Assembly: GCA_913043005.1 (NCBI GenBank)
Contig: CAJWKU010000005.1
Coordinates: 23,599 to 87,598, forward strand
From: an uncultured Cryomorphaceae bacterium
GTDB lineage: Bacteria; Bacteroidota; Bacteroidia; Flavobacteriales; Schleiferiaceae
Length of the DNA stretch: 64,000 bases
Reading direction: 5' to 3'
Position 1 is the stretch's first letter; the number at the start of each line of letters is the position of its first letter. Below the pieces are notes generated by a model. That model worked only from the letters and a program-made list of their open reading frames with translations. It did not search any database and was not told the DNA's origin. Below are positions 52,842-61,989 of this stretch, in pieces. Position numbers and translations under genes: made by a program.

Positions 52842-55800
52842 GACCTGCTCTTTTTAAAAGTGCGTTGACTTTTGGCTCTCTGCCCATGAATGTTTTAAAT
52901 AAATCAGATGCTTCAATGGCTCCTCCTGAAGTAAGAATTTTCTTGAAATCTTTTGCGACAATGTTTTTATTATCCTCATTGATGAATCGACTAAAAGCGT
53001 CTGCATCAAGAACTTCAGACCATTTATAGGAGTAGTACCCAGCGGAATATCCCCCTGCGAAAATATGAGAGAATGCAGGGGATATACTTGCTTCAGGTTC
53101 GTAATTCAATAGCTCCAATTCAGTTAGAATATTTTTCTCAAGCTCAATATGATTTTCGATTTTCTCTTTCGGGTCATGCCAGGCTAAATCAAGAAGACCC
53201 AATCCTATCTGTCTAATTGTTGCCATTCCTTCTAGAAATTTTTGACTCTTTTTGATATTTGAAATTATAGATTTAGGCATGCTTTCACCTGTTTTATGAT
53301 GTTTTGCCCATTTTGACAATTCTTCGGGCTGGAAGCACCAGTTCTCCATAAATTGAGATGGTAGTTCCACAAAGTCCCAGGCGACAGAGGTTCCTGTTAG
53401 GCTTGCATATTTACCTTCCCCTAGCATCCCATGTAAACCGTGTCCAAATTCATGAAAAAGAGTTAGCACTTCGTTGAAAGTCAAAAGAGGAGGTTGCCCA
53501 TTTGCTGCAGTACTGAAATTACAAACTAAACTAACGACTGGATAAACTCGTCTACCATTACGATCAAATGATTTACGATAGCTAGTCATCCATGCCCCAT
53601 TTCGCTTTCCTTTTCTAGGATGCCAATCAGTAAGTAAGTGCGAGACCCAATTCCCATTGGAATCAGTAACATCATAAACTTCAACTTCTGAGTTGTATCC
53701 CTCCTGTTTTGAATTATTAAATTCTAAACCATAGAGCCTTTTTGCTATTGAGAATGCCCAATTTAAAACTTCATTTAATGGGAAATAAGGCTTGGTGATT
53801 TCATCATTATAATTAAGTTTTTCTTTTTTAAATTTTTCTGATATGAAGGCGATATCCCATTTTTTAATTTCTTTAAAACCCAAAATGTTTTCACCAAATT
53901 CCTTTAGTTCAAGGATTTCTCTCCTTGCTGCGGGAAGGGCATTAATTTTTAAAGATTGAAGGAAGTCATATACAGTTTTGGGGTCTTTTGCCATGCGCTC
54001 TTCAAGAATAAAATGGGCATGGCTAGGGAAGCCAAGAAGTTTTGCTCTCTTTTGACGTAGCTCTGATATTTCTAATATTAGTTTTCCGTTGTCATTTGAG
54101 TCCCCTCGTGAAGCACGCTGATTATAAGCTCTCCAAAGTTCCTTTCGGAGTGTTCTGTCCTTAGAATAGGTCATAAACCCTATATATATGGGAGCATCTA
54201 AAGTTAAACAATAAGCATTTAAATTCCTCTGTTGACCAGCCGTTTTGAGCATATTTTTAATTCCTTCTGGTAGGTCGCTAATATCTTTTTCTTTTAATTT
54301 TCGAAACCAATTTTCAGTGTCCTTTAAAACATTTTCTGAAAATTCAAGGCTTGCTGAGGAAAGTCTCTCGTCAATAGATCTGAGTGATGATTGATTTTTT
54401 TTATTCAGTAAAGCCCCATTTCTAGAAAAATTCTTAAAATACTTTGACAGGAGCATTAAATCTTCACTATCTAATTCCTGCGGATTATCATTGATACTTG
54501 CGATTCGGTCAAATAATTTTTCATTGGTTAAAATATCATTACTCAGAGCTGATAATACTGGAGATATTGATCTAGTTGCCTCCTGAATTTTCTCATTGGT
54601 ACATGCAGAATTAAAGTTGAAAAGTAATTCCGTCAATTTTTGAAGGTGCTCATCAGATTCTTCAAGGGGAACAATGGTATTCTCAAAACTTGGAATTTCT
54701 TGATCAGTTGTTATTGAATTGATTCTTTTTTTGACCACTTCAATTTCATCTAAAATGCTGAGTTCAATGTTATCCGTACTTGGGATATTTAAATCAAAGC
54801 CATGAACATATGATTGCAAATATTGAAATGATGCATTTAACTTTCCGTTTTTAGTTTGTGTTGCATTTGCTAGAATATCATCGGAATCATTATCAAATAA
54901 AGAAGGGAGAATATGATCAATAAACATATCTCCAAACCCATGAGTTGCATCTAATGGGATAGCACTGGGAAGATTATCCACTGCGAGCACTCCAATACTT
55001 TTATCACGACCAAATTCCACTTCTTCACCGTTTAAAACGGAATAAAATGGATCATTAAGAGTACTAGATCTTAACGTTGTCGCAATTGGACCAGCGATAT
55101 CGCAACTAATGTCACCGACAAATGATATTCGAAAGTCAGAATGAGAAATATCTTCTAAATTGAAAAAACTTGGACTGCCTTCTTTCCAAAAATGGCAGGG
55201 GACAAAAAGATCTGAACTATTAGCGAATGGTAAAAATCCATTTTTATAAAGTTCAGGGTTTTTATAAAATTCAACTTGATCGTAAGATTCATCCGAATAT
55301 CGTTTTACATAGTCTGATGTTTTAAGAATAGTAAACCTGGGTTCCTTTGAGTTAGTATCTAAATATTCTAAAGAAGTACACTTTTTGATTGCGGCAGCTT
55401 GAAATAATTCTTCAGCCCCTTTAGATACATTACCCGTTCCAGTAATAACTGACTGGAAGTAATCAGGTAATTTAACCTTATTTAATTCATCCTTAATTCT
55501 ATCTAATGTCAATAGTTTTTTTGCAGATTCTAAAGAGTAGCGGCCTGTCATTAAACCAAATCCTCGAAGACTTTCGTAAGCGCCTACAAGACCGGCATAA
55601 TATCCAAATCCAATAAGTCTTTTTTTATTCTTCTTTAGCAATTCCCAATCGATCAAACGGATGTTTTTATCTAAACAAGCCTTCAATAAATTTCTATTAT
55701 ACGGTTGTTCTTTGTAAGTATGTGAGAAGAAAAAATAAGTTTTTCCTGAAATCAAATCTTTAACGGGAACTTCTTTTACACCTAATAAAATATTGCATTG

Positions 55801-55989
55801 ATTTAAATCAGAACTTATTATGCAACCTGATTTCTGATAATCTAAATCTGGAAAAATTCTTACATCACTTGGTTGGACTATTATCTTGACGTCTTTGTTT
55901 GCTGAGAGTAAATTTTTACACTGTTGGGGTGTTAAAACGGCCCTCCTGTCGGGAGGTGTTTTTCCTTCTTTTATAAGTCCAATAATCAT
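52831..55989 (-). CDS. Fusion: lysine-ketoglutarate-reductase-like dehydrogenase + M3 metallopeptidase
   Basis: A 1052-residue uninterrupted protein with two unrelated enzymes. Residues 1-397 resemble the lysine-ketoglutarate reductase (saccharopine-forming) group of the AlaDH/PNT-like superfamily: IGLIKEGKTPPD, GVKEVP with K72, FFFSHTYKEQPYN with H90, and the NAD(P) loop TGTGNVSKGAEE (183-194). The unit ends LQSYVHG, as single-domain homologues tend to. Residues about 410-1052 form an M3 peptidase (oligopeptidase A/Dcp type): PSFENTIVPLE (433-443) and the zinc site HEFGHGLH at 846-853, with E875 as third ligand. The M3 part lacks roughly the first 25 residues of a free-standing enzyme. The junction is near 54796. 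The dehydrogenase would act on lysine or saccharopine and the peptidase on oligopeptides, both in the cytoplasm. It leads the operon with rsmA, mgtE and a dehydrogenase. Confidence 0.88.
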   Translation of the reverse strand: MIIGLIKEGKTPPDRRAVLTPQQCKNLLSANKDVKIIVQPSDVRIFPDLDYQKSGCIISSDLNQCNILLGVKEVPVKDLISGKTYFFFSHTYKEQPYNRNLLKACLDKNIRLIDWELLKKNKKRLIGFGYYAGLVGAYESLRGFGLMTGRYSLESAKKLLTLDRIKDELNKVKLPDYFQSVITGTGNVSKGAEELFQAAAIKKCTSLEYLDTNSKEPRFTILKTSDYVKRYSDESYDQVEFYKNPELYKNGFLPFANSSDLFVPCHFWKEGSPSFFNLEDISHSDFRISFVGDISCDIAGPIATTLRSSTLNDPFYSVLNGEEVEFGRDKSIGVLAVDNLPSAIPLDATHGFGDMFIDHILPSLFDNDSDDILANATQTKNGKLNASFQYLQSYVHGFDLNIPSTDNIELSILDEIEVVKKRINSITTDQEIPSFENTIVPLEESDEHLQKLTELLFNFNSACTNEKIQEATRSISPVLSALSNDILTNEKLFDRIASINDNPQELDSEDLMLLSKYFKNFSRNGALLNKKNQSSLRSIDERLSSASLEFSENVLKDTENWFRKLKEKDISDLPEGIKNMLKTAGQQRNLNAYCLTLDAPIYIGFMTYSKDRTLRKELWRAYNQRASRGDSNDNGKLILEISELRQKRAKLLGFPSHAHFILEERMAKDPKTVYDFLQSLKINALPAARREILELKEFGENILGFKEIKKWDIAFISEKFKKEKLNYNDEITKPYFPLNEVLNWAFSIAKRLYGLEFNNSKQEGYNSEVEVYDVTDSNGNWVSHLLTDWHPRKGKRNGAWMTSYRKSFDRNGRRVYPVVSLVCNFSTAANGQPPLLTFNEVLTLFHEFGHGLHGMLGEGKYASLTGTSVAWDFVELPSQFMENWCFQPEELSKWAKHHKTGESMPKSIISNIKKSQKFLEGMATIRQIGLGLLDLAWHDPKEKIENHIELEKNILTELELLNYEPEASISPAFSHIFAGGYSAGYYSYKWSEVLDADAFSRFINEDNKNIVAKDFKKILTSGGAIEASDLFKTFMGREPKVNALLKRAGLEN

Positions 55990-55993
55990 TTGG

Positions 55994-56001
55994 CAAAAAT
56001 A
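55994..56001 (-). promoter_or_regulatory. -7 box for the dehydrogenase-peptidase fusion
   Basis: Minus-strand TATTTTTG, an exact consensus match, 4 bases before the ATG. Transcription of the four-gene operon would begin at the start codon. Confidence 0.48.
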
Positions 56002-56048
56002 CGACCAACATATTCATCAACTGCGCAATTAAAAACGGGGCTGCCGAC

Positions 56049-57386
56049 TTAATTGTTTCTTGAATAGTCCGTTTGGTCCTTGAGTTTCTCCATACTCCAT
56101 TCCCAATAGGATATCGGAATAGCATCATTATGAATATTATTTGCTTCAATCGTAGCATTTCTTATTTGACTCGCCCAAAAATTAATGAGACTGTTTACTT
56201 GATTTTGAGAAAAGATTCCATTTTCAACTTGACTTTCAATTTGGCCATATAGGGGCCCTCCATAGGACACCCAACCTGCAACTAATTTATCACATGCCGC
56301 AGATTTTTGGTCTAATAATCCATATTTAAATGGGTAGCAATTATTCGATGTAATTCCCCAATCATCTTTTAGATTGGTAACGGTATGTTCATTGGTGATT
56401 GAGTTCATAAATGCTAGATCTAAATCCCAAGGAATTAGATGTAATTTCTTATTTGTCGGTTCTTCATACCAATAAAAATTGTGAGGTGCACAGTCTGCTC
56501 CAAAACAATACCAATGAAAGGCTCCATCATCATGTCTGATCATTCTATCAATTACAGCATAAGAAATTATTTCATCCCTATCCATATGATCACTGATGAT
56601 AGGAATTATTTGATTGCTAGATGCATTGGCGATTTTTTCGCCAAATTCTTTTATTGTTTGTACAGAAGGATTTTCATCTTCGTTAGTTTTTAATGCATCG
56701 ATATATTCTGATGAGCTTTTTGCTGTTCCATTGCTATTTAAGGGCCATATTTCTTTGTAAATATTCCCACCTTTATCATCAAAATTATATTTAGCAAATT
56801 GTCCATCTATTTGCTCAGTTAATGCAAATAAGCCCACATAAACATCATTAATTACAAGACGCGCGTGGACGGATCGGGGGGCAGGAATGCCTGCAGCTCG
56901 ATACAGCCAGTAACCCAATCGTTCATGCATTTGAGAGGGATCATGATTCATTGAATGAAATTGCAGTTTTTTGAGTTTAAAAAATTTACGAGAAGATTCT
57001 TTATAATTTATTTTGATCTTCATCGATAGCTTTGTACAGGTTTTAAAGCCAGGACCGTTTCCGGAAGTGCATCCCCACCATGCGCCATTGGAGCCCTTAT
57101 ATCTTATACCTACAGAATTCAATGTATCTCCTTGAAAGATTAATTTGCCCTCCGTGTAGATTTCAGCGCTGGGTTCAGAATCAAGGAATGCAAGCGATGA
57201 GTCAGGTAAATCTAGCTCAAAAGTATGAACGCTATTTTGATCAAAAATATAATCAGAACTTTTTACCAAATAATTTGGAGGAGCGTTGGTGTCTATTGGA
57301 CTAACCGGATCACCTGAATTATCAGGGATAATATCAGGTTGGCAAGAACAAAGAATGATAATAGTAAAAAATGTAAAATACCGCAT
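56049..57386 (-). CDS. CotH kinase-family lipoprotein
   Basis: A 445-residue exported protein. The signal ends in LCSC, with C15 as the lipid attachment site. Then comes a CotH domain: FELDLPDSSLAFLDS, VGIRYKGS, the region FKLKKLQFHSMNHDPS, and LIPWDLDLAF, whose aspartates would bind metal and ATP. CotH proteins in Bacillus and in bacterial secreted forms are atypical kinases, or cell-surface cellulosome- or spore-associated (family knowledge). The substrate here is unknown. A clear promoter lies upstream at 57411-57440. It diverges from purT across 76 bases. Confidence 0.85.
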   Translation of the reverse strand: MRYFTFFTIIILCSCQPDIIPDNSGDPVSPIDTNAPPNYLVKSSDYIFDQNSVHTFELDLPDSSLAFLDSEPSAEIYTEGKLIFQGDTLNSVGIRYKGSNGAWWGCTSGNGPGFKTCTKLSMKIKINYKESSRKFFKLKKLQFHSMNHDPSQMHERLGYWLYRAAGIPAPRSVHARLVINDVYVGLFALTEQIDGQFAKYNFDDKGGNIYKEIWPLNSNGTAKSSSEYIDALKTNEDENPSVQTIKEFGEKIANASSNQIIPIISDHMDRDEIISYAVIDRMIRHDDGAFHWYCFGADCAPHNFYWYEEPTNKKLHLIPWDLDLAFMNSITNEHTVTNLKDDWGITSNNCYPFKYGLLDQKSAACDKLVAGWVSYGGPLYGQIESQVENGIFSQNQVNSLINFWASQIRNATIEANNIHNDAIPISYWEWSMEKLKDQTDYSRNN

Positions 57387-57410
57387 TTATGTTTCGCACA
57401 ATTATTTTAA

Positions 57411-57440
57411 CAAAGTTAACTTGCATGATGTTATTGTCAA
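57411..57440 (-). promoter_or_regulatory. Promoter of the CotH gene
   Basis: On the minus strand, TTG (57440-57438) is followed after 19 bases by TAACTTTG (57418-57411), a full match to TTG-N19-TAnnTTTG. The box ends 24 bases before the ATG. With rpmE2, this is one of the two best complete promoters in the window. Confidence 0.65.
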
Positions 57441-57462
57441 TTACAAATCTTAAAGCGATACT

Positions 57463-58641
57463 ATGAAAAAAATAATGCTTCTGGGATCAGGAGAGTTAGG
57501 TAAGGAAGTTATTATTTCATTGCAACGCTATGGTATGTTTACAATTGCTTGTGATAATTATATAAATGCCCCGGCAATGCAGGTCTCTGATGCTTTTGAA
57601 GTATTTGATATGTTGGATGCAAAATCACTTGACGCCGCAATTGTTAAGCATAAGCCAGATATTATTGTTCCTGAAGTAGAAAGCATAAGAACGGATCGTT
57701 TGTACGATTATGAGGCGGAAGGCTTTCATATAGTCCCGAGTGCAAGGGCAGCGAACTTCACTATGAACCGTAAACTCATTCGCGATTTAGCGGCAAAAGA
57801 ATTGGGTATTAAAACGGCGCCATATGAATATGCATCCTCACGAATTGCATTTGAATCAGCCATAGAAAAAATAGGGCTTCCCTGCATTGTAAAGCCATTA
57901 ATGAGCTCTTCTGGAAAGGGACAGTCTATTTTGAAATCTATGGATCAGGTTAGTCAAGCTTGGGATTATGCGATGAATGGGAGCAGGGGAGACCTTAAGG
58001 AGGTAATTATTGAGGGTTTTATAAATTTTCATACGGAGATAACATTACTCACAGTCACTCAAAATAGCGGAACGACCTTGTTTTGCTCCCCTATTGGCCA
58101 TAGACAAGAAAGAGGTGATTATCAAGAAAGCTGGCAACCATCAATAATTTCTGAAAATGACCTTATCGATGCTCAAGAAATGGCAAAAAAAATAACAGAA
58201 TCTCTGGGGGGAGCTGGTATTTGGGGTATTGAATTCTTTCTAACTGAAGATGGAGTTATATTTTCAGAGCTATCTCCTAGGCCTCATGATACGGGAATGG
58301 TAACACTTGCAGGTACGCAAAATCTTAATCAATTTGAACTCCATGCAAGAGCATTTTTAGGATACCCTATTCCAAATATTACTAATTTAAGAGCAGGTGT
58401 GTCTTCAGTAATTCTTGCATCTGACGAAGGAAATAGCGAACCTAAATATGTCGGTCTAGATGAGGCGTTAAATCAGGCAAATACGGAATTAAGAATATTT
58501 GGTAAACCATCTACTCGAGAATATAGAAGGATGGGGGTAGTTTTAGTGAATGATGTTCTTGATAGTGAAATGGAGCTATTGAGAAAAAAAGCGAATGACA
58601 TTTCTGAATCGATAGATATTATCAGTGAAAATCAGGTCTAG
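57463..58641 (+). CDS. purT: Formate-dependent phosphoribosylglycinamide formyltransferase
   Basis: A 392-residue ATP-grasp enzyme that formylates GAR using formate and ATP, the folate-independent route of purine step three. [14 protein letters not shown] at the N terminus, [13 protein letters not shown] (about 144-156), [28 protein letters not shown] (read as [11 protein letters not shown]) and the closing RRMGVVLV are characteristic. Its product feeds PurL, which is also in this window (25929-28160). The intergenic region to CotH contains a possible weak promoter TTG-N18-TACAAATC, too poor to call. Confidence 0.95.
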   Translation: MKKIMLLGSGELGKEVIISLQRYGMFTIACDNYINAPAMQVSDAFEVFDMLDAKSLDAAIVKHKPDIIVPEVESIRTDRLYDYEAEGFHIVPSARAANFTMNRKLIRDLAAKELGIKTAPYEYASSRIAFESAIEKIGLPCIVKPLMSSSGKGQSILKSMDQVSQAWDYAMNGSRGDLKEVIIEGFINFHTEITLLTVTQNSGTTLFCSPIGHRQERGDYQESWQPSIISENDLIDAQEMAKKITESLGGAGIWGIEFFLTEDGVIFSELSPRPHDTGMVTLAGTQNLNQFELHARAFLGYPIPNITNLRAGVSSVILASDEGNSEPKYVGLDEALNQANTELRIFGKPSTREYRRMGVVLVNDVLDSEMELLRKKANDISESIDIISENQV

Positions 58642-58747
58642 TCTGGAGGCCAAATTTTTTTTTGCAAAAACATTAGATTGCAAAGTTGAGGACCTATTTA
58701 AGTTGCCGTAATGTTACAATATTTTTATGATTAACACTATATATTAT

Positions 58748-58783
58748 TTGATTATCAATATTTATTTATTGTTTATCAATATT
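58748..58783 (+). repeat. Twin 15-bp direct repeat (operator candidate)
   Basis: TTGATTATCAATATT at 58748-58762 and TTGTTTATCAATATT at 58769-58783 are 14 of 15 identical and 21 bases apart, two turns of B-DNA. The first contains a perfect palindrome TTGAT-T-ATCAA; the second is the same with one mismatch. They lie over the promoter of the DUF2975/HTH operon, so they are a likely binding site for the HTH protein encoded at 59425-59628. Confidence 0.5.
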
Positions 58784-58795
58784 ATAGTATATTTG
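58769..58795 (+). promoter_or_regulatory. Promoter of the DUF2975 operon
   Basis: TATATTTG (58788-58795) matches TAnnTTTG exactly; TTG at 58769-58771 lies 16 bases upstream, shorter than the usual 19-21. The second copy of the twin repeat covers this promoter. The leader to the ATG at 58833 is about 30 nt. Confidence 0.5.
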
Positions 58796-58832
58796 GCAAA
58801 TATAAATTATTATTCATCGCAATTTTAAAATA

Positions 58833-59423
58833 ATGACTCAAAACAAAAGCATAAGTTTAATTTATAAATTCTCAAATCTTTTTTATTTCGCTTCTATTGC
58901 CTTGTCAATAATTATTGTCTCCATATTAGCGTACATTTTATTTGGTGGAAGTATTGCTGGCATTATTAAAATCGATTTTCTAAATATTTCAGGCGACTTC
59001 ACAAACTTTAATCAGACCCCATTTTTCTTTCGGTTTATTATTTTTACCGTCTTTACGATTATTCTTTCAATAATTAATATTATTCTGAGATATTGGAAAA
59101 ATTTTATATCTCTTATCCAAGAAGGTAAATACTTTGAGATAAATACAATCAAAAAATTAAAGTTAATTGCTTTCTTCCTAAGTTTTACTTGGCTTGCTTT
59201 CACATTGTTAGGTTTTTTCATCAGTAATTCAATGGACTTTTCAGCGGAAACATCTTGGTTTTCAGCCCATGGTCTCCATGAACCAGACTTCTCTCAAGAT
59301 TTAGCTTTTAGCTTTAATTTTCCTTCTTTGAGTTTCTTGATTACTGCTTTAATTTTATGGGTTTTAGCTCATATTATGACAGAGGGAATAAAAATGAAAG
59401 ATGAAAATGAATTAACAATTTAA
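58833..59423 (+). CDS. DUF2975 membrane protein
   Basis: A 196-residue integral membrane protein with four hydrophobic helices (about 10-40, 65-90, 105-135, 165-185). The arrangement and the downstream partner match DUF2975 proteins, which are almost always encoded with a YozG-like HTH regulator. The function of the family is not established; it may sense or signal at the membrane. It precedes the HTH gene by one base. Confidence 0.8.
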   Translation: MTQNKSISLIYKFSNLFYFASIALSIIIVSILAYILFGGSIAGIIKIDFLNISGDFTNFNQTPFFFRFIIFTVFTIILSIINIILRYWKNFISLIQEGKYFEINTIKKLKLIAFFLSFTWLAFTLLGFFISNSMDFSAETSWFSAHGLHEPDFSQDLAFSFNFPSLSFLITALILWVLAHIMTEGIKMKDENELTI

Positions 59424-59424
59424 A

Positions 59425-59628
59425 ATGAGCCAGATAATTATAAGCCTTGATGTTATGTTAGCAAAAAGAAAGATGAGCTTAACAGATTTATCCGGAAAAG
59501 TCGACATAACGATGTCTAATTTATCAATTCTAAAAAATGGAAAAGCCAAGGCAATCAGATTCTCAACACTGCAATCGATATGTAAAGCCCTAGACTGCCA
59601 ACCTGGTGATATTATTAGTATCGGATAA
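59425..59628 (+). CDS. YozG-like HTH transcriptional regulator
   Basis: A 67-residue XRE-type helix-turn-helix protein. LDVMLAKRKMSLTDLSGKVDITMSNLSILKNGK (read as MSLTDLSGKVDITMSNLSIL) contains the two recognition helices, and ALDCQPGDII is the typical closing segment of the Cro/C1-type YozG family. It is paired with DUF2975 here as in many genomes. The twin repeat at 58748-58783 is a candidate binding site, so the operon may be self-regulated (inference). Confidence 0.9.
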   Translation: MSQIIISLDVMLAKRKMSLTDLSGKVDITMSNLSILKNGKAKAIRFSTLQSICKALDCQPGDIISIG

Positions 59629-59630
59629 AA

Positions 59631-61886
59631 ATGCTAAATAATATTATTTTTTCAAGTATCATTATTCTTGCCTTTGGCACTTCAATATTTGCTCAATCCA
59701 CAAATAATAAAAAAAACAATATTATCCAACTTGAACAAGCATTGGTTACCGCTGAGTCCATGGATATTGCAAAAGAAGTGATTGGTAAATTAATTTCTAA
59801 ACGATCAGCACAGCAAACCCTCTCAAAGACTATTCAATGTTCAACATATGTAAAAAGTTCATATCAGGAAGGAGATGATCTATCTTTTTTAGAATTCTTA
59901 AGTTATTCGAGCTATAAAAGACCCAATGAATATCGTGATTTTATTATTGCCATTGATGATCATTCTGTAATTGAAAGAGGGGACTTCGACCAAGAGATTG
60001 AAGTTAATTTTTCCATGGAATTTGGAAATGACAACTCATTATTGCCATCTCAAAGTGATTTATATTCTGGTCAACATTTTTATCAAGGTTATGGTGACGG
60101 TAATGTCGATTTTTTTTCAAATACTATTATTCTGCCAAAAATATTGAGTGCAAAAATTCCCAGTCCTCTGGCTTTTGATGCTTTTTTGAATTATCGCTAT
60201 CAAGTGAAGTCCATAGAGGGCATAGCCGGGGAATTCATCTACACAATAGAATTTATCTCGAAAAAACAAAATTTTGTTAGGGGTTCATTGAAGATTAATG
60301 AAGATGGATGGGTTTTGCAAGAGAGTGTTTTGGAACCCCATAAATCAGTACTTATTAACTTGACGGGATTAAAGATTAGTCAGGACTATATTCAGTCTAT
60401 TTCAGGTGCATCATTGGTTAATCAAAGATATTTTCAGTGGCACTTAAAATCAGATACGGGGTCTGTGCGGGTGATCCATAGTGATTTCATTTTGAATGAA
60501 AATTTGTCAAGAAAAAAATTGGGTTTGGCAGTAAGGTCTTATGCTGAAGATGCTTATCAGGTTGATCAAAGTAAATGGAGTAGTCTTAGAAAAATCCCTC
60601 TAGCTTTTGAAGAAAAGAAATTCATATCTAAACAAGATAGCCTTGCCGTGTATTTTGATAGTGATGAATACGTAGATAGCTTGGATGCATTTGTGAACAA
60701 ACTTCATTGGTACGAACCTCTTTTCTCTGGAATACACTTTCGCTCTCGTAAAAAGGGCTATCGATTTTATTTAGATCCTTTGATTAATCAATTTAATCCC
60801 TTAGGAATTGGAGGATGGCGTCAACAGATAGGATCATTATTTATGCGAAATTTCAAGAACGATCAACGTCTCACTTTGTCTGGGTATACGAATTATGGAT
60901 TTTCGAATCAAGATTTGAAGGGAGAATTTGCAATCAATTATCTCTATGAACCAAAGTCTTTTAGGGAATTAGAGATAGCTGTGGGTGATGACTATATGAT
61001 GATTAACACCTATGAATCTATTTTGGGCACATTTGCCAGAAGAAATTTTGCTAGGAGACAATTTGTGAACTTTATGCATCGTTTTGAGCTTATCAATGGT
61101 CTCTTTGTTCGATTGACTTACGATTATTCTAAAAGAAGTTCTATCTCTAATTTAACTTTGAATGATAGTTGGGATGAACTACTGGGTGATATTAATCCGC
61201 CTCAATATTTTCCTGACTATACAGTCTCTATTGCTGGAATAGAAATTCAATATCGTCACCGCCAGCGATTCATCATGAAAAAAAATCGGAAACTACTTCT
61301 TGGTAGTAAGTATCCCACTCTTGCATTAGAATATCGCAGGGGTATACCAAATTGGTTTGGCTCCAATGTGAATTATAACTTACTTCGATTGCAGGCATTT
61401 GATGACATTCAATGGCCAAGGCTTGGCTATTCAAATTGGTTTATTGGTATAGGTAGTTTTCTGGGTTCTAATTTGGATAGTATTCGTTTCATCGAGCACA
61501 AGTTTTTTCGAGGTTCTGATAATTATTTGTTTTCTAATCCAACAAATAGCTTTCAAGCATTAGATAGTACATATCATACAGCTCGTCCTTATATAGAAAT
61601 ATATGGGATTCACCATTTTCAAGGTTCTATTTTTCAGCAAATACCTCTTGTAAATAGTTTAAAGTTTGAGATCGCTGTAGGGGGTTCTGCTTTATATATT
61701 CCATCTTTAAATAAAAACCAATTTGAAACTTTCTTTGGTCTTGAGAAGCCTTTTAAATTTTTTGATGAAATACTCAAGTATGGCCTTTATTATGTGATCA
61801 CGCCAGGCTCAACAATTCGCCAAGGATTTAGGATGAAAATAGGGCTTGTGGGTTACGATAGATACAGAGGCAAATGGGATTATTAA
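59631..61886 (+). CDS. DUF5686 family protein lacking the N-terminal regulatory-like domain
   Basis: A 751-residue exported protein with a signal peptide ending near FAQS. It starts 2 bases after the HTH gene. Regions such as FRSRKKGYRFYLDPLINQFNPLGIGGWR, read here as LINQFNPLGIGGWR, and the C-terminal barrel-like strands up to RGKWDY match DUF5686 proteins of Bacteroidota. Most members start with a carboxypeptidase-regulatory-like beta domain; here the mature protein goes straight into the helical linker (EQALVTAESMDIAKEVIGK). It is probably an outer-membrane barrel with a periplasmic part; function unknown. It shares the operon of DUF2975 and the HTH protein. Confidence 0.83.
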   Translation: MLNNIIFSSIIILAFGTSIFAQSTNNKKNNIIQLEQALVTAESMDIAKEVIGKLISKRSAQQTLSKTIQCSTYVKSSYQEGDDLSFLEFLSYSSYKRPNEYRDFIIAIDDHSVIERGDFDQEIEVNFSMEFGNDNSLLPSQSDLYSGQHFYQGYGDGNVDFFSNTIILPKILSAKIPSPLAFDAFLNYRYQVKSIEGIAGEFIYTIEFISKKQNFVRGSLKINEDGWVLQESVLEPHKSVLINLTGLKISQDYIQSISGASLVNQRYFQWHLKSDTGSVRVIHSDFILNENLSRKKLGLAVRSYAEDAYQVDQSKWSSLRKIPLAFEEKKFISKQDSLAVYFDSDEYVDSLDAFVNKLHWYEPLFSGIHFRSRKKGYRFYLDPLINQFNPLGIGGWRQQIGSLFMRNFKNDQRLTLSGYTNYGFSNQDLKGEFAINYLYEPKSFRELEIAVGDDYMMINTYESILGTFARRNFARRQFVNFMHRFELINGLFVRLTYDYSKRSSISNLTLNDSWDELLGDINPPQYFPDYTVSIAGIEIQYRHRQRFIMKKNRKLLLGSKYPTLALEYRRGIPNWFGSNVNYNLLRLQAFDDIQWPRLGYSNWFIGIGSFLGSNLDSIRFIEHKFFRGSDNYLFSNPTNSFQALDSTYHTARPYIEIYGIHHFQGSIFQQIPLVNSLKFEIAVGGSALYIPSLNKNQFETFFGLEKPFKFFDEILKYGLYYVITPGSTIRQGFRMKIGLVGYDRYRGKWDY

Positions 61887-61929
61887 AAATTTGATTTTTT
61901 TAATTACTTTATTTCTCCTTTTGATTCTT

Positions 61930-61937
61930 TAAATTTG
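61930..61937 (+). promoter_or_regulatory. -7 box for the parvulin gene
   Basis: TAAATTTG matches TAnnTTTG exactly, 52 bases before the ATG at 61990. No TTG at the proper spacing was found. The rest of the 103-base gap holds no other visible element. Confidence 0.42.
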
Positions 61938-61989
61938 ACGCTCGTCAGAAACTTATTATTATAAAAATTTAAAAATCGAAATTCCTGAG

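Noticed and set aside
58660..58690. T-rich run and TTTTTGCAAAAA palindrome after purT as a terminator
   Set aside because: The stem is almost all A/T with no loop, and the poly-T precedes rather than follows it; it could be chance in AT-rich DNA.
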